64,000 nucleotides of DNA from Larkinella terrae (GCF_009668025.1 NZ_WJXZ01000002.1:564059-628058); one strand, 5' to 3'; counted from the first letter of the stretch, positions 1-9,912 are shown. Numbers and translations are program-made. Notes: generated by a model not told the origin, from the sequence alone.

Positions 1-363
1 AACAAAAACCGGATAAAAACGGTTTTTGTACAGTTCTTCCAGCCAGTTGGTCAGCTCATCGGGCGAAAATTTGCCCGCTGGGCGGTAGATTATTTTCGGG
101 ACTGGTAAGGTGCCCAGATAACCGGAGGCAAAAACGAGCGGGTCCAGCGCATTGATAAACGGGAATGGCCGTTCTTCATTGGTCCGGGCCGACTCATCCT
201 GAACATCATACACCACCAGGGCGTCGATATCCAGACCAGCCAGTCGCTCGATTGTTTTTTGGGCAATTTCGGCAATGCGTTCAGGTGCGGTACTGGTTTT
301 AGGCGGTGTAATGCCGTAAAGCAGCACCCCTGATTCACCGGATTTGATCTTTTCTACAAACAT
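1..363 (-). CDS. Methylenetetrahydrofolate reductase-like protein (partial, N-terminal 121 residues)
   Basis: The reading frame is open from an ATG at 363 to the left edge, so only the N-terminal 121 residues are present. The start MFVEKIKSGE, the ITPPKTST segment, the repeated alpha-helical APERIAEIAQ block and the VVYDVQDES segment resemble the N-terminal (beta-alpha)8 barrel region of MTHFR-family proteins (PF02219). Known members use FAD and NAD(P)H to reduce methylene-THF for methionine synthesis. No FAD-binding residues can be checked because the C-terminal part lies outside the window. It shares a strand with the downstream-coordinate deacetylase gene but is separated from it by about 200 bases, so it is probably a separate transcript. 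Family assignment is from remembered similarity only. Confidence 0.55.
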   Translation of the reverse strand, partial: MFVEKIKSGESGVLLYGITPPKTSTAPERIAEIAQKTIERLAGLDIDALVVYDVQDESARTNEERPFPFINALDPLVFASGYLGTLPVPKIIYRPAGKFSPDELTNWLEELYKNRFYPVFV

Positions 364-559
364 GATGATACTTAAAGTCGAGCTAGTGATTTCGGGAAAT
401 AGGCCGCCCGATCCGAAAACCGTTGCTCTTTTGGCGGGCAATTTACTTCCTTTTTTTGAAAGAAAATCCGGCCAACCGCTTCTTGCCGGGTTGATTCGGT
501 CATTTTCAGCGAAGAACGGCGTTCATTCCGGAACTGGCTGGGCCGTTACCCCGTAACCA

Positions 560-1465
560 TCAGCGCGGCAGCATGGGAAAAAGCCGCCTGATTTCTTCCG
601 GGTTCGGCTGCCGGCCGTACTCGCAAATTTCGAAGACTTCCACCCATTTGATCCGGGCCGCCTTTTCCGGGCCGTACCATTTTTCGATGGATACCTTAAT
701 TTCCGGCGTCGGGGAAAACCGCCGTTCCATTGCGGTCTGCAGCCATTTTTTTCGCTCCACAAGGTCTTTGGGCACATTAGCCAGGTCCTGGCGGGTCCAG
801 GGCAGCCACTCGTAGAATTGGGAGACGTGGGCATCGAGGCCGTCCACTTTTTTAGCCAGGGTTTCGGTAATATCGACGGCGATGTCGGGGCGGAACGGAT
901 TAGGGCGCTGAAAACCGTCGCGGAAATAGAGAAAAACCGGGTTTTTAACGAGTGGCGGCACACTGCTCAGGACGTTGGGCACGATAACCAGGTAGGCCGC
1001 ATCCTGCACCACGACGCCCGTATTCCGGTGATCCGGATGATAATCGTTGGTGCGGGGCGCGATCACCAGATCCGCCTTCCACTCCCGGATTTTGCGAATA
1101 ACCGCCAGCCGGTTTTCCAGCGTCGGCATCAGTTCGCCGTCGTGATTGTCCAGTACGTCGTAGGTAATGCCCAGCCGTCTGGCCACTTCCTGGGTTTCTT
1201 GGTACCGTCTTTTGGCCAGTTCGCCCCCGCCAATGTCCTGATGCCCGGCGTCCCCGTTGGTCATCGACACAAATTTTACCTTGTGCCCCATCGACGAATA
1301 AATGGAGGCAATTCCGCCCGCGCCCAGGTCGCAATCGTCGGGATGGGCGCCAAAAACAATGATGCGCAGTGGCGTCGCCGGTGTTTGGGCAAACGTGAAA
1401 GTAGCTCCCAGGCACAGGGCGAGCAGCAGGGCAAATCGCAGTTTTAAAGTAATCCGAAAGTGCAT
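560..1465 (-). CDS. Secreted PIG-L/LmbE family deacetylase
   Basis: A 301-residue protein with a Sec signal peptide (residues about 8-26, ending at ATFTFAQ) that predicts periplasmic or surface location. The mature part opens with the PIG-L zinc motif AHPDDCD (residues about 40-46), where His and the two Asp residues bind zinc and act in catalysis. A second family motif, HPDHRNTG, follows near residue 141 and supplies the other His ligand. Characterised PIG-L/LmbE enzymes remove N-acetyl groups from GlcNAc conjugates such as GlcNAc-PI, mycothiol or bacillithiol precursors. Secreted Bacteroidota members probably act on extracellular N-acetylated sugars, but the substrate here is unknown. The start is set by the signal peptide. 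It appears to be monocistronic. Confidence 0.85.
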   Translation of the reverse strand: MHFRITLKLRFALLLALCLGATFTFAQTPATPLRIIVFGAHPDDCDLGAGGIASIYSSMGHKVKFVSMTNGDAGHQDIGGGELAKRRYQETQEVARRLGITYDVLDNHDGELMPTLENRLAVIRKIREWKADLVIAPRTNDYHPDHRNTGVVVQDAAYLVIVPNVLSSVPPLVKNPVFLYFRDGFQRPNPFRPDIAVDITETLAKKVDGLDAHVSQFYEWLPWTRQDLANVPKDLVERKKWLQTAMERRFSPTPEIKVSIEKWYGPEKAARIKWVEVFEICEYGRQPNPEEIRRLFPMLPR

Positions 1466-2057
1466 ACAATAAACAGTTAAGGTTTTCTTCAGTTCAGTTC
1501 AAATCCGGCGGTTTTCGACCCGGTTTTGATTCGGAAATCTGACGGGTTCAAAAACGATCGTTTAGCCGAATTTTTTAAAACAGCTAAACCGCCGACCATA
1601 AAATAGAGAAATGGGGACGAAATTCCAATCTGTGGAAGTGCACAGCTGGTTTGCTCACTCGCTACATTCTTTGAGCAAAATGCGGTGAAGCAATTCGTAA
1701 CCGAAACAGACTGATAAAGTAAGTTCCCTTCCCGGTTTCCTGTATTCGCTGTTTTCTTCGCCCCGGTTGCCTGCCAGAATATCCGATCGACCGGCTTCGA
1801 ATAGCGGATTGATTGGCCCTATTCAGCGTGGGCGTCAACGAAAATTCGATTTCGGGAACGGGGCCCGGCCTGTGGTCAGGCTGATTTCAAACCCTGTAAT
1901 TTTGAATAAAAACAGTCACCAACGGTTTTTTACAGGAGCTTCGCCCGGGTCGCCGAACCAGTGAACCGGCCTGGTCAATGGAAGAAGTGTCAGGCAAAAC
2001 ATTTTGCATAATCAAAAGGTCATAAGAGGCAATTTTAACCAGTATCAAACCCGGTAT
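1466..2057. other. Non-coding stretch between deacetylase and transporter
   Basis: About 590 bases without a convincing gene. A 65-codon frame at 1767-1964 has no family resemblance and an arginine- and glycine-rich composition typical of chance frames in GC-rich DNA. Promoters for the leftward deacetylase and the rightward transporter must lie here, but I see no clear TAnnTTTG box or terminator hairpin. Confidence 0.4.
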
Positions 2058-3401
2058 ATGCTGACCAAGCTTTCAGTGCCTCTGGTGCTTTCCGAAAGTA
2101 GTTCTTTACGTTACTTTGTTTTCTTTTACCTGTATGTAATGCAGGGCATTCCGGCCGGTTTTTCGCTAACCGCCCTGGCCAATTATTTAACGGCAGAGGG
2201 GGTGAAACCTTCGGTCATCGGCTCATTTGCGGCCGTCATCGGGTTGCCCTGGGCATTTCAGTTCATCTGGGGGCCATTGATCGACCGCTACCAAAGCTCA
2301 TCCCTGGGACGCCGAAAGCCCTGGGTGATTGGCACGCAGTTTTTGGCATTTCTGGCTTCTTTGGGAATACTTCTGATTGACAACCCGCTAACTGAGCTTA
2401 AATCACTGGTTTTCTTCTTTCTGATCCACAGTATTTTTGCCGCAATTCAGGATGCGAGTGTCGATGCCATGGCCATTACGGTTATTCCGGCCCACGAACG
2501 GGGCCGGGTCAACGCGTTCATGAGAGCCGGTTTCCTGGTGGGTACCGGGGTGGGTGCTGCCGTTTTTTCGCAGATTCTGCGTCAGTTCGGGTTTTCAGAA
2601 GCGGCCCTTATCCAAAGTCTTTGCCTAATGACATTATGGTTGCTGACATGTTTTGTACGAGAGCGCCCTGAAGATCGGTTACTCCCTTTTCTGAATCGCC
2701 GACCGCCGGTATTGGCCCGGACAACTAAAAAAAAGGCCCAACCGGATCGTGATTTCAAATGGTTGTTTACGGAACTGTTTACCGGTATTTTTGCGCCCCA
2801 AAACCTTTTGCTTTTTGCTGCGGTGGTAACCGCGTACGTAAGCATCAGCCTGTTTTTGAGGGCCTACAATTACCACCTGATCCAGAAAATGGGCTGGGCC
2901 GACACGTCACTTTCGCTACTTACGGGTACCTACGGCATGCTTGTTGCAGCGGCAACGGCGCTTTTCGGAGGTTATGTGGCGGATCGAATTGGCCCTTCTC
3001 GTCTGCTCATCCTAGTTTTGGGTCTGGTGGCAGCCTATCTGCTCGGCTTTAACCTGTTGGAAGCCACCTGGACCAATCAAACCGTTGCCCGGTCGGGTCT
3101 GGTTGCGTTGTATTTTATGGATCCGGCTGTTAGTGTAGCAGCAATGCCCCTGCTGATGGCCATTTGCCGACCCGGGGTCGAAGGGTCGCAATTCACGACC
3201 TATATGGCTTTTGTCAATTTAGCGGATATTGCCGGTTCATACCTCGCTGGTCACGCCCTGGTTTACATTCAGGCACCAACCCTTGGGCTGGTAGCGGGCG
3301 GATTATCGGCTGTGGCCATGATCAGTACCTGGCTGACCATTCGACAAAATAAAGATTTATCGGAAAAACCGTATCGAGGACCGATCCGTCAACGAGATTG
3401 A
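2058..3401 (+). CDS. AmpG-like major facilitator superfamily transporter
   Basis: A multi-pass inner-membrane protein of 447 residues from the ATG at 2058. An earlier ATG-less start at 2004 would only add a polar tail, so 2058 is preferred. Early residues MQGIPAGFSLTALANYL, the loop LIDRYQSSSLGRRKPWV between helices 2 and 3 (MFS motif A region) and IQDASVDAMA in the fourth-helix region match the AmpG/acetyl-CoA transporter branch of MFS. AmpG imports GlcNAc-anhydromuropeptides for cell-wall recycling. Many Bacteroidota paralogues have unknown cargo, so the substrate is inferred only weakly. A basic central loop (about residues 215-240, TTKKKAQPDR) separates the two six-helix halves. It stands alone on its strand. 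Confidence 0.75.
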   Translation: MLTKLSVPLVLSESSSLRYFVFFYLYVMQGIPAGFSLTALANYLTAEGVKPSVIGSFAAVIGLPWAFQFIWGPLIDRYQSSSLGRRKPWVIGTQFLAFLASLGILLIDNPLTELKSLVFFFLIHSIFAAIQDASVDAMAITVIPAHERGRVNAFMRAGFLVGTGVGAAVFSQILRQFGFSEAALIQSLCLMTLWLLTCFVRERPEDRLLPFLNRRPPVLARTTKKKAQPDRDFKWLFTELFTGIFAPQNLLLFAAVVTAYVSISLFLRAYNYHLIQKMGWADTSLSLLTGTYGMLVAAATALFGGYVADRIGPSRLLILVLGLVAAYLLGFNLLEATWTNQTVARSGLVALYFMDPAVSVAAMPLLMAICRPGVEGSQFTTYMAFVNLADIAGSYLAGHALVYIQAPTLGLVAGGLSAVAMISTWLTIRQNKDLSEKPYRGPIRQRD

Positions 3402-3552
3402 ATGAATGACAGACTTGCGTCATGCCAGAAGGCGGGCTGCCATTTATCGACTGGTTAAAAGCCATCAGGTAAAGCGTGTATGGCAATACCGGGAAACGTC
3501 TGCATTCAGGAAATCACTTCAGGGTATAACGGTCAGAATGTAGCCATTGCCC

Positions 3553-3895
3553 CTACGGATCAATCCGGATCGTTTCCAACCGGCTATTCTCCACCGGAAG
3601 ATTAACCGAACGTTCGCCCTTGGGTCGCGTTCGGTGGACGACGGTTTTCGGTACCGTAAAAAGCTGACCGGGTGACAATTCAATCGTTTCCGTTTCCAGC
3701 TCAATAACCAGGATGCTCTCGAGAGTAAAAAATGTTTCGTCGGAGTTGGGATGATAGTGCCAGTAATAACTTTCCGTCATTACACTCACCCTGACGACGT
3801 GGTCATTTACGGCGGCTACCGCATAATTCACATTACGGGTCGTCACCCCCGGCTAGTTCCACCAGGTCAAAACGGGTCAGTGGGGTCGCTTTCAC
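3553..3895 (-). pseudogene. Cupin-domain protein, probably frameshifted near its 5' end
   Basis: The frame from a GTG at 3846 to 3553 gives 97 residues of a single-domain cupin. It has the metal-binding run YYWHYHPNSDETFF, then LSPGQLFTVP and a VVHRTRP strand that supplies the distal His. Just upstream, in a different frame, positions 3895-3836 read VKATPLTRFDLVELAGGDD, which is the kind of N-terminal segment such cupins normally have. That frame ends in TAA at 3835-3833, while the cupin frame has TAG at 3855-3853. The two halves join sensibly only with a one-base shift near 3840-3850. This is either a real frameshift, a sequencing error, or a shortened protein started at GTG. Small cupins of this type have no assigned substrate. 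Confidence 0.6.
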
Positions 3896-3957
3896 AAGGA
3901 CATTTAACAAAATGAATCAGATGGAATACGTGAACGTACGAACGGGTCTGGAGTAGC

Positions 3958-4344
3958 CTACTCCCGTTGCGCGGCAAACCGGTTGATCCGTTCGTTATAA
4001 CTATCGAGCATGGCATCGTCCAGGTTGTCGGCCTGCTGAAGATCGAGCAACAGAAAATCGGCCCGGTCAACTCCTTCGATCATTCCCTCAAACTTGAGTT
4101 CCTGATCCACCCAGGCCGACGTTTTTTGTAGCGCAATCGCCTGAGCAAGAACCGCCTGAACAATGGCCGTGGTGCGGTCCATATCCTGGGTCGTCAGGAG
4201 AAGGGTTCGGATGGTGAACGTAAAATCGGTTTCAGTTAGGCCCAGATCTGGTAATCCGGCACGAACCCACTGCCTGGTCAGGTGCTGAATGCCTTCCTGA
4301 TAGGGCGCGTTTGTAAGATCGTCGGGGCGTATACGTGGTTTCAC
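3958..4344 (-). CDS. Hypothetical protein, mostly alpha-helical
   Basis: I do not recognise this family. The frame can begin at a TTG at 4410, but the GTG at 4344 gives a cleaner 128-residue protein starting MKPRIRPDDLTNAP without the unusual hydrophobic leader. The sequence is acidic, rich in Leu, Gln and Asp, and reads as amphipathic helices. It has no signal peptide, membrane segment, cysteine pair or catalytic motif. Base composition matches the neighbours, which favours a real gene over a chance frame. It lies 60-120 bases from the divergent kinase gene at 4468, so the two could share a control region. No function is proposed. Confidence 0.5.
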   Translation of the reverse strand: MKPRIRPDDLTNAPYQEGIQHLTRQWVRAGLPDLGLTETDFTFTIRTLLLTTQDMDRTTAIVQAVLAQAIALQKTSAWVDQELKFEGMIEGVDRADFLLLDLQQADNLDDAMLDSYNERINRFAAQRE

Positions 4345-4467
4345 GGACAAAAGATACCAATTCACGATTATTTTGTCAAAATTGAGACTCGAAGGGGCCA
4401 ATCCTGCCAAAAGGAACCGGCCTTATCGTACTGGGTGATGCATTCCTGACCGCTAAAAATAGTTGCC

Positions 4468-6441
4468 ATGCTGTACCGATTACTCCGGATTTTGGGGTTT
4501 ATTCTGGGTGTCCACTGCGGCACCAGCTACGGCCAGTCGGTGCCCAATCCTGCTGATACCAGCGCTGTTATGAACCTGCTGAGAAAAGGCGAAGCGGTTG
4601 AAACCAGTCAGCCCGTTACGGCGCTGTCCAATTACCAAAAGGCCCATTCGCTCTCTCAGAAAATAAATTTTACGAAAGGCTACTTTGAAAGTATGCGGCT
4701 GCTGGCCTATCAGTTAAATAACCTGGGACGCCACGATGAGGCCCGTAAAATCGCGCTGGCGGCCGTTCAGAAAGCTAACCAGGACACCTCGAAGCGTCAT
4801 AAGGCACTGAGTTATTTTGCCGTTGCGAACACCGCACTTTTTATGGGTCGCTATCAGGAGGCCATTCCCAATTACCAGAAGGCGGTTTTATACATGCGCC
4901 AGATCGGAAACCTGAAAAACGTTGCCGTCGTCAACCAGAACCTCGGGTTTATTTTCCGGAAGCAGAAAATGTATCAGAAAGCGCTCGAATATTACGGGAA
5001 AGCGCTCGCCCTGGATTCGACCTGGACAACGGACAAAGCCGACCGCCGTTCCGTCGCGTCCGATTATTTCAGCATTGGCGTGGTGTATAGCGACCTGGAA
5101 AAACCGCTCCAGGCGCTGGCGTATTATCAGAAAGCCAAACAGTGGATTGATCCGAAAACCGATCTGGATTTCATGATCAATCTGTATAACAATATCGGTT
5201 TTGAACACGGGCTCGCCCAGCGCTACGATTCGGCCCTGTATTACCGGCGCGAAGCCCTGCGGGTCAGTCGGCTGCTGGGCAATGACCGCCATGAGTTGCA
5301 CATGCTGATGACGCTGGCGGAGACCTACACCCAGATGAGGCAGTATGCGAGGGCCAAAAAACTGCTGGACGAATCGTACGCGCTGGCCCGGAAAACAAAT
5401 GCAAGCTTAACCGAATTTCAGAATATTTACCACCAGTACGCGCTGGTAACGGATGGCCTGGGCAATTCGGATGCGACGGTTCAATGGCTTGATAAATACA
5501 TCATTGCCACGGATTCGCTGAATAACCAGGAAACGAAAAGCCTGTTGCAGGATTATGAAGTGAAGCTCAAACAGGCCGAAGCCCGCCAGCAACTGGCTCA
5601 GAAACAGCGAAGTATCGACCAGTTGCAGGAGCAGCAACAGCGCCAGCGTTTGTGGCTGGTCATTGCCGTCCTGATTGCGCTGGGCATGGTGGGTGCCCTG
5701 GCGTTTGCGTATTTGTATATCCGTCAGCGGCAACTTACTGCCGATCAGGCGCTTTTGGCCGCCGGACGCGAACGCGAACTCGCCGTGGTGCAGTCGGAAT
5801 TGCAGGGCCAGCAGAAAGAACGGTTGCGGATCTCCAAAGAAATGCACGACGACCTGGGGGCTTCGCTGACCGCCATTGGCTTGCTGAGCGAAGTCGTTAA
5901 AACCCGCATGGGGGCCGCGACAACGCCCGAAGTGGAAAAGATTTCGAGCATTTCGGCGGACATGGTAACCGCGATGAACGAAATTATCTGGTCACTGAAT
6001 ACTAAAAATGATAGCCTGAACGGGCTGATGGCCTACACGCGCTCGTACGCCAGCGAGTTTATCGACAATACTGCCCTCACGCTGCGGACCGAAGTGGCGG
6101 ATTTGCCCCGGGAAATTCCGATGGGGGGCGTCGATCGCCGGAACGTGTTTCTGACCGTTAAGGAAGCGCTCAACAACGTGGTGAAGCACGCGCAGGCTAC
6201 CCAGGTAACGTTGCGGATGCAACCCGCAGCAACCCAACTGACGATCGAGGTGTGTGACAATGGACGCGGTTTTACACCCAGCGAAAAAACCGGTTTGCGG
6301 AATGGCCTGGGCAATATGCAGAATCGGATGGCTGAATCGGGCGGAAACTGCGAAATTTTGCCGTCACCGGGCGGTACCTGCGTGAAAATAACCTATCCCT
6401 ATCCGCCCGTAACGAGCCAGAAAATACGGCATAACTCGTAG
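4468..6441 (+). CDS. TPR-repeat sensor histidine kinase (HisKA_3/NarL-type)
   Basis: A 657-residue kinase. Residues 1-23 form a signal peptide ending in TSYGQ. Residues about 55-345 are tetratricopeptide repeats (for example YQKALEYYGKALALD), predicted to be periplasmic. A coiled coil rich in Gln (about 355-392) leads to one transmembrane helix (about 393-417). The dimerisation domain contains RISKEMHDDLGASLTAIGLL with phospho-acceptor His460, the HisKA_3 signature. The ATPase domain has ALNNVVKHA (N box), DNGRGF (G1) and NGLGNMQNRM (G2). Such kinases phosphorylate LuxR-type response regulators. None is encoded next to it, so it is an orphan in this window. It precedes the SusC gene by about 330 bases, which makes a regulatory link possible but unproven. 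Confidence 0.9.
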   Translation: MLYRLLRILGFILGVHCGTSYGQSVPNPADTSAVMNLLRKGEAVETSQPVTALSNYQKAHSLSQKINFTKGYFESMRLLAYQLNNLGRHDEARKIALAAVQKANQDTSKRHKALSYFAVANTALFMGRYQEAIPNYQKAVLYMRQIGNLKNVAVVNQNLGFIFRKQKMYQKALEYYGKALALDSTWTTDKADRRSVASDYFSIGVVYSDLEKPLQALAYYQKAKQWIDPKTDLDFMINLYNNIGFEHGLAQRYDSALYYRREALRVSRLLGNDRHELHMLMTLAETYTQMRQYARAKKLLDESYALARKTNASLTEFQNIYHQYALVTDGLGNSDATVQWLDKYIIATDSLNNQETKSLLQDYEVKLKQAEARQQLAQKQRSIDQLQEQQQRQRLWLVIAVLIALGMVGALAFAYLYIRQRQLTADQALLAAGRERELAVVQSELQGQQKERLRISKEMHDDLGASLTAIGLLSEVVKTRMGAATTPEVEKISSISADMVTAMNEIIWSLNTKNDSLNGLMAYTRSYASEFIDNTALTLRTEVADLPREIPMGGVDRRNVFLTVKEALNNVVKHAQATQVTLRMQPAATQLTIEVCDNGRGFTPSEKTGLRNGLGNMQNRMAESGGNCEILPSPGGTCVKITYPYPPVTSQKIRHNS

Positions 6442-6774
6442 AATTGAAGCTCATTCGACCGCGGGCCGAATCCTCATTAATCCTAATCCAAACATTCGGC
6501 TGGTGGTTACCAACTCGAATCACCTTGCTTTACTGCACAGATTTCTGCAAATAATCATGTGTAGAAACGAAAAGCAGGGTTTTGTAGCGGTTTTATGCCC
6601 GATCCCATCGGTGTAAAGCTCTATTGCAAAAGCCACTTTTTAACCAGTTGCCTATGAATGACTTCGCCTGTGAAAGAGAACGGCAGATTCCTCCACGCTA
6701 CCAGCCCATTGCCGAAATTTTGACCCGAATGTTCTGGCCGATTCACTAGTTAGCAATCTATTTAAACGTTCGTT
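6442..6774. other. Upstream region of the SusC gene
   Basis: A stretch of 333 bases with no plausible coding frame. It must hold the promoter of the SusC/SusD operon, but I see no exact TAnnTTTG box, terminator hairpin or long dyad. Confidence 0.4.
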
Positions 6775-9700
6775 ATGAAAAATACTTTATTGATCTGCGG
6801 TTGCCGTTCGGCGACCGTTACCGTCCTGCATTTCATACAAATGACGGTACTGGCGGTGTTTCTAAACGCCGGATCGCCAGCCGGTTTGCTGGCTGCACCC
6901 GTGAAAATACATAATCTGATCCAACCCATTACCGGACGTGTGCTCGACGAAAAAGGGCAGCCGCTGCCGGGCGTAACGGTTTTGCTGAAAGGCACCACCA
7001 CCGGATCGACCACCAACGCCGAGGGTATGTACACGATCAATGTGCCGGAAGGCGCGGGGAGTGTCCTGACCTTTTCCTTCATCGGCTATGCATCCCAGGA
7101 TGTTGCCATCAACAACCGCAGTACCGTTGACGTTACGCTCACGCCAACGGCCACGGCGCTGAATGAAGTGGTGGTCATTGGTTATCAGACGGTTCGGAAG
7201 CGGGACGTAACGGGCGCAAACGCCGTGGTCAATCCGACCGATGCCAACAAGGTGACGGCCCAGACCCTGGCCGAATCGATTCAGGGCCTGTCGCCGGGCG
7301 TCACGGTTCGGAATACCGGCGTTCCCGGTCAGCAGGCTTCGATTCAGATCCGGGGCGTAGCCAGCTTTCTGAATACCGATCCGCTGTACGTGATCGACGG
7401 GATGATTGCCGATGCCAATCCGACCATCAACAATGACGATATCGAGTCCATCCAGATTCTGAAAGACGCATCGGCTGCGGCCATTTACGGTTCGCGGGCG
7501 GCCAACGGCGTGATCATCATTACGACTAAACAGGGCAAGGAAGGACCCATTCGGGTTTCTTTTTCGGCCAAATACGGCGCTCAGCAGGTTTACAAACGCT
7601 GGAATCTGACGGATGCCGCCGGTTTTGCCGCCCTGCAGCGAACGCAGTACCAGAATTCGGGGCAGACGCCCCCGGCCAGCGTCGCAACGGGTACGTTCAA
7701 TCCGGCCATCAATACCGACTGGCAGGATCAGGTTCTGCGCACCGGCAATCTACAGGATTACAACCTGACGCTGTCGGGCGGGAGCAAAACCGCTAACTAC
7801 CTGATTTCGGGCAGCTATTTCAATAATGCGGGCTATGTCATTGGCAGTGATTTTAACCGGGCCAGTCTGCGGATCAACACCCGGAGCGAGTTCGGGCGGT
7901 TTACGTTTGGCGAAAATCTGCTCCTGACCAATTCCAACGGCAACAACATTCCGGGCGGCATCAATCCAATTTACGATATGGCGAGCAATCTGCCCGTGAT
8001 TCCGGTCCAGGACCCCCGGTACATCAGCCCGGCGAATCCGCTGGGATACGGCATCGGGACGTATCCCGACGCGGTTACCTACGCTTTTAATCCGGTGGCC
8101 GCCCGCAACCTGTCAACGAACAAAAATAACTTTGCCAAGCTGGTCGGGAACGGTTTTCTGGATTTCAAATTTGCCGACTGGCTCACGTACCGCTTCAATG
8201 CCGGTCTGGAAGTGAGCTTCGATTACATCCAGAACCTGCGTCGGCTCGGCACGTACCAGTACAATGCGGCTCCGGTACCGAGTTCGGTGTCGGAAGACCG
8301 CTCCCGGTACCTGAGTCTGCTGTTCGAACACACGCTCAATTTCAACCGGACGTTTGGGTTGCACGTGATCAATGGGGTGCTGGGAATTAGCCAGCAAACC
8401 ACCCGGAGCGACATCACCACGGGCGGACGGACCAACCTGGGCTTTGCCGGGGGACAATATTACAACACGATTGGCGCGGCCACCGGTATTTCGACCTCGG
8501 CCGGTGGCACCCCCACCGACTACCGGATTCTGGGCTACCTCGGCCGAATCAATTATACCTACAACGACCGCTACCTGCTGACACTGACCGGGCGCGTCGA
8601 TCAGGATTCCCGGTTTGGGGCCAATAACCGGACCGGTTTTTTCCCTTCCATTGCGGGAGCCTGGCGGATCAGTCAGGAAAAGTTTTTTCAGGTGGACTGG
8701 ATTACCGATCTGAAGCTGAGTGCGTCGTACGGTAAACTCGGCATTGTGGTGCCAACGCTGGGGTCGTTTCCATATACGGCTTTTGTCAACAGCAACCCCC
8801 GGGCGATTTTTGGCGTCGATCAGACCGAAAATGTGGGGGCTTATCAGGCGCAGCTGGCAAATCCCGATCTGCGCTGGGAGCAACGCATTCAGCAGAATTA
8901 TGGCCTGACTGCCAGCTTTTTCCGCAACCGCCTGACCGCCGAACTCAACGTGTACAACTCCCTTTCTTCGGATGCCATTCTGAACCTGACCGTTCCGGGG
9001 TATCTCGGCAACCTGCGCGGCAATCCGTACGTCAACACAGCGTCGATCCGAAACCGGGGCATCGAATTTTCGGCAACGTACCGGAACAACGAACACGCGC
9101 TCAAATGGGACGTGTCGGGCAATTTTACGACCATCAAAAACCGGGTGGAAAATGTGGGGAATCAGGGGCAGAATATCAACTACATCATCAGCGGCAATAC
9201 GCGGTCGCAGGTGGGAAACCCGGTCGGGCAGTGGTTTTTGCTGAAAACGAACGGGTTGTTCCAGAATCAGGAAGAGATCAACAACTACAAAGGGCCGGAC
9301 GGCAAACTTGTTCAGCCCAACGCCAAACCGGGGGATGTGCGCTACGAGGATGTTAACAACGACGGGATCATTGATGTCAACGACCGCCAGTTTGTTTCCT
9401 CCCCCTGGCCGACCCTGCAAACCGGTGCCCAGGCCAACCTCGCCTACAAGCAGTTTTCGCTGAATGTGCAGTTGCTGGGCGTCTTTGGGTACACGGTTTA
9501 CAACGACGTTCGCCGGGGGCTTGACAGTTACCAGTTGACCAACTTCCGGGCCGACGTCAGCCCGTGGTCGACCACCAACACCGGCACCAGCGATCCGCGC
9601 ATTGGTCTGGAATCCGGCGATCAGGGCATCATTTCCAACAATTTGGGCTACAGCGACCGCTGGCTCGAAAATGCGTCGTATGTCCGGTTGCGGAACGTGG

Positions 9701-9912
9701 AGCTGGGCTATACGCTGCCCCGGGCGTTGCTCAGCCGGGCCAAAATCCGGAGCGCCCGGGCGTACGTCAGCGGCCAGAACTTGTTTACGATTACAAAATA
9801 CACGGGACTGGACCCCGACATTACGGGAGCTAATATTCAGGAGCGCGGGGTCGACAACGGTCACTGGCCGGTTCCCCGCGTTATTTCCGTTGGTGTCAAC
9901 CTTGATTTTTAA
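6775..9912 (+). CDS. SusC/RagA-family TonB-linked outer-membrane transporter
   Basis: A 1045-residue outer-membrane transporter. After a long N-terminal signal region come a carboxypeptidase-D-like beta-sandwich (about residues 52-125, starting ITGRVLDEKGQPLPGVTV), the TonB-box region (EVVVIGYQTVRKRDVTGA), a plug domain with SusC hallmarks (IQIRGVASF, LYVIDGMI, AAIYGSRAANGVIIITTK) and a 22-strand-type barrel ending in NLDF with a terminal Phe. SusC proteins import oligosaccharides delivered by a SusD lipoprotein, driven by TonB-ExbBD. The SusD gene follows after 24 bases, so they form an operon, with the Asp-box hydrolase probably included. There is no N-terminal STN domain, so it does not look like an anti-sigma-regulated receptor. 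Confidence 0.95.
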   Translation: MKNTLLICGCRSATVTVLHFIQMTVLAVFLNAGSPAGLLAAPVKIHNLIQPITGRVLDEKGQPLPGVTVLLKGTTTGSTTNAEGMYTINVPEGAGSVLTFSFIGYASQDVAINNRSTVDVTLTPTATALNEVVVIGYQTVRKRDVTGANAVVNPTDANKVTAQTLAESIQGLSPGVTVRNTGVPGQQASIQIRGVASFLNTDPLYVIDGMIADANPTINNDDIESIQILKDASAAAIYGSRAANGVIIITTKQGKEGPIRVSFSAKYGAQQVYKRWNLTDAAGFAALQRTQYQNSGQTPPASVATGTFNPAINTDWQDQVLRTGNLQDYNLTLSGGSKTANYLISGSYFNNAGYVIGSDFNRASLRINTRSEFGRFTFGENLLLTNSNGNNIPGGINPIYDMASNLPVIPVQDPRYISPANPLGYGIGTYPDAVTYAFNPVAARNLSTNKNNFAKLVGNGFLDFKFADWLTYRFNAGLEVSFDYIQNLRRLGTYQYNAAPVPSSVSEDRSRYLSLLFEHTLNFNRTFGLHVINGVLGISQQTTRSDITTGGRTNLGFAGGQYYNTIGAATGISTSAGGTPTDYRILGYLGRINYTYNDRYLLTLTGRVDQDSRFGANNRTGFFPSIAGAWRISQEKFFQVDWITDLKLSASYGKLGIVVPTLGSFPYTAFVNSNPRAIFGVDQTENVGAYQAQLANPDLRWEQRIQQNYGLTASFFRNRLTAELNVYNSLSSDAILNLTVPGYLGNLRGNPYVNTASIRNRGIEFSATYRNNEHALKWDVSGNFTTIKNRVENVGNQGQNINYIISGNTRSQVGNPVGQWFLLKTNGLFQNQEEINNYKGPDGKLVQPNAKPGDVRYEDVNNDGIIDVNDRQFVSSPWPTLQTGAQANLAYKQFSLNVQLLGVFGYTVYNDVRRGLDSYQLTNFRADVSPWSTTNTGTSDPRIGLESGDQGIISNNLGYSDRWLENASYVRLRNVELGYTLPRALLSRAKIRSARAYVSGQNLFTITKYTGLDPDITGANIQERGVDNGHWPVPRVISVGVNLDF

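Noticed and set aside
818..1447. A 209-codon plus-strand frame opposite the PIG-L gene
   Set aside because: The minus strand has a signal peptide and catalytic motifs; the plus frame has a shadow-type composition.
1767..1964. A 65-codon frame in the gap before the transporter
   Set aside because: No ribosome-binding site, no conserved motif, and composition of a chance frame.
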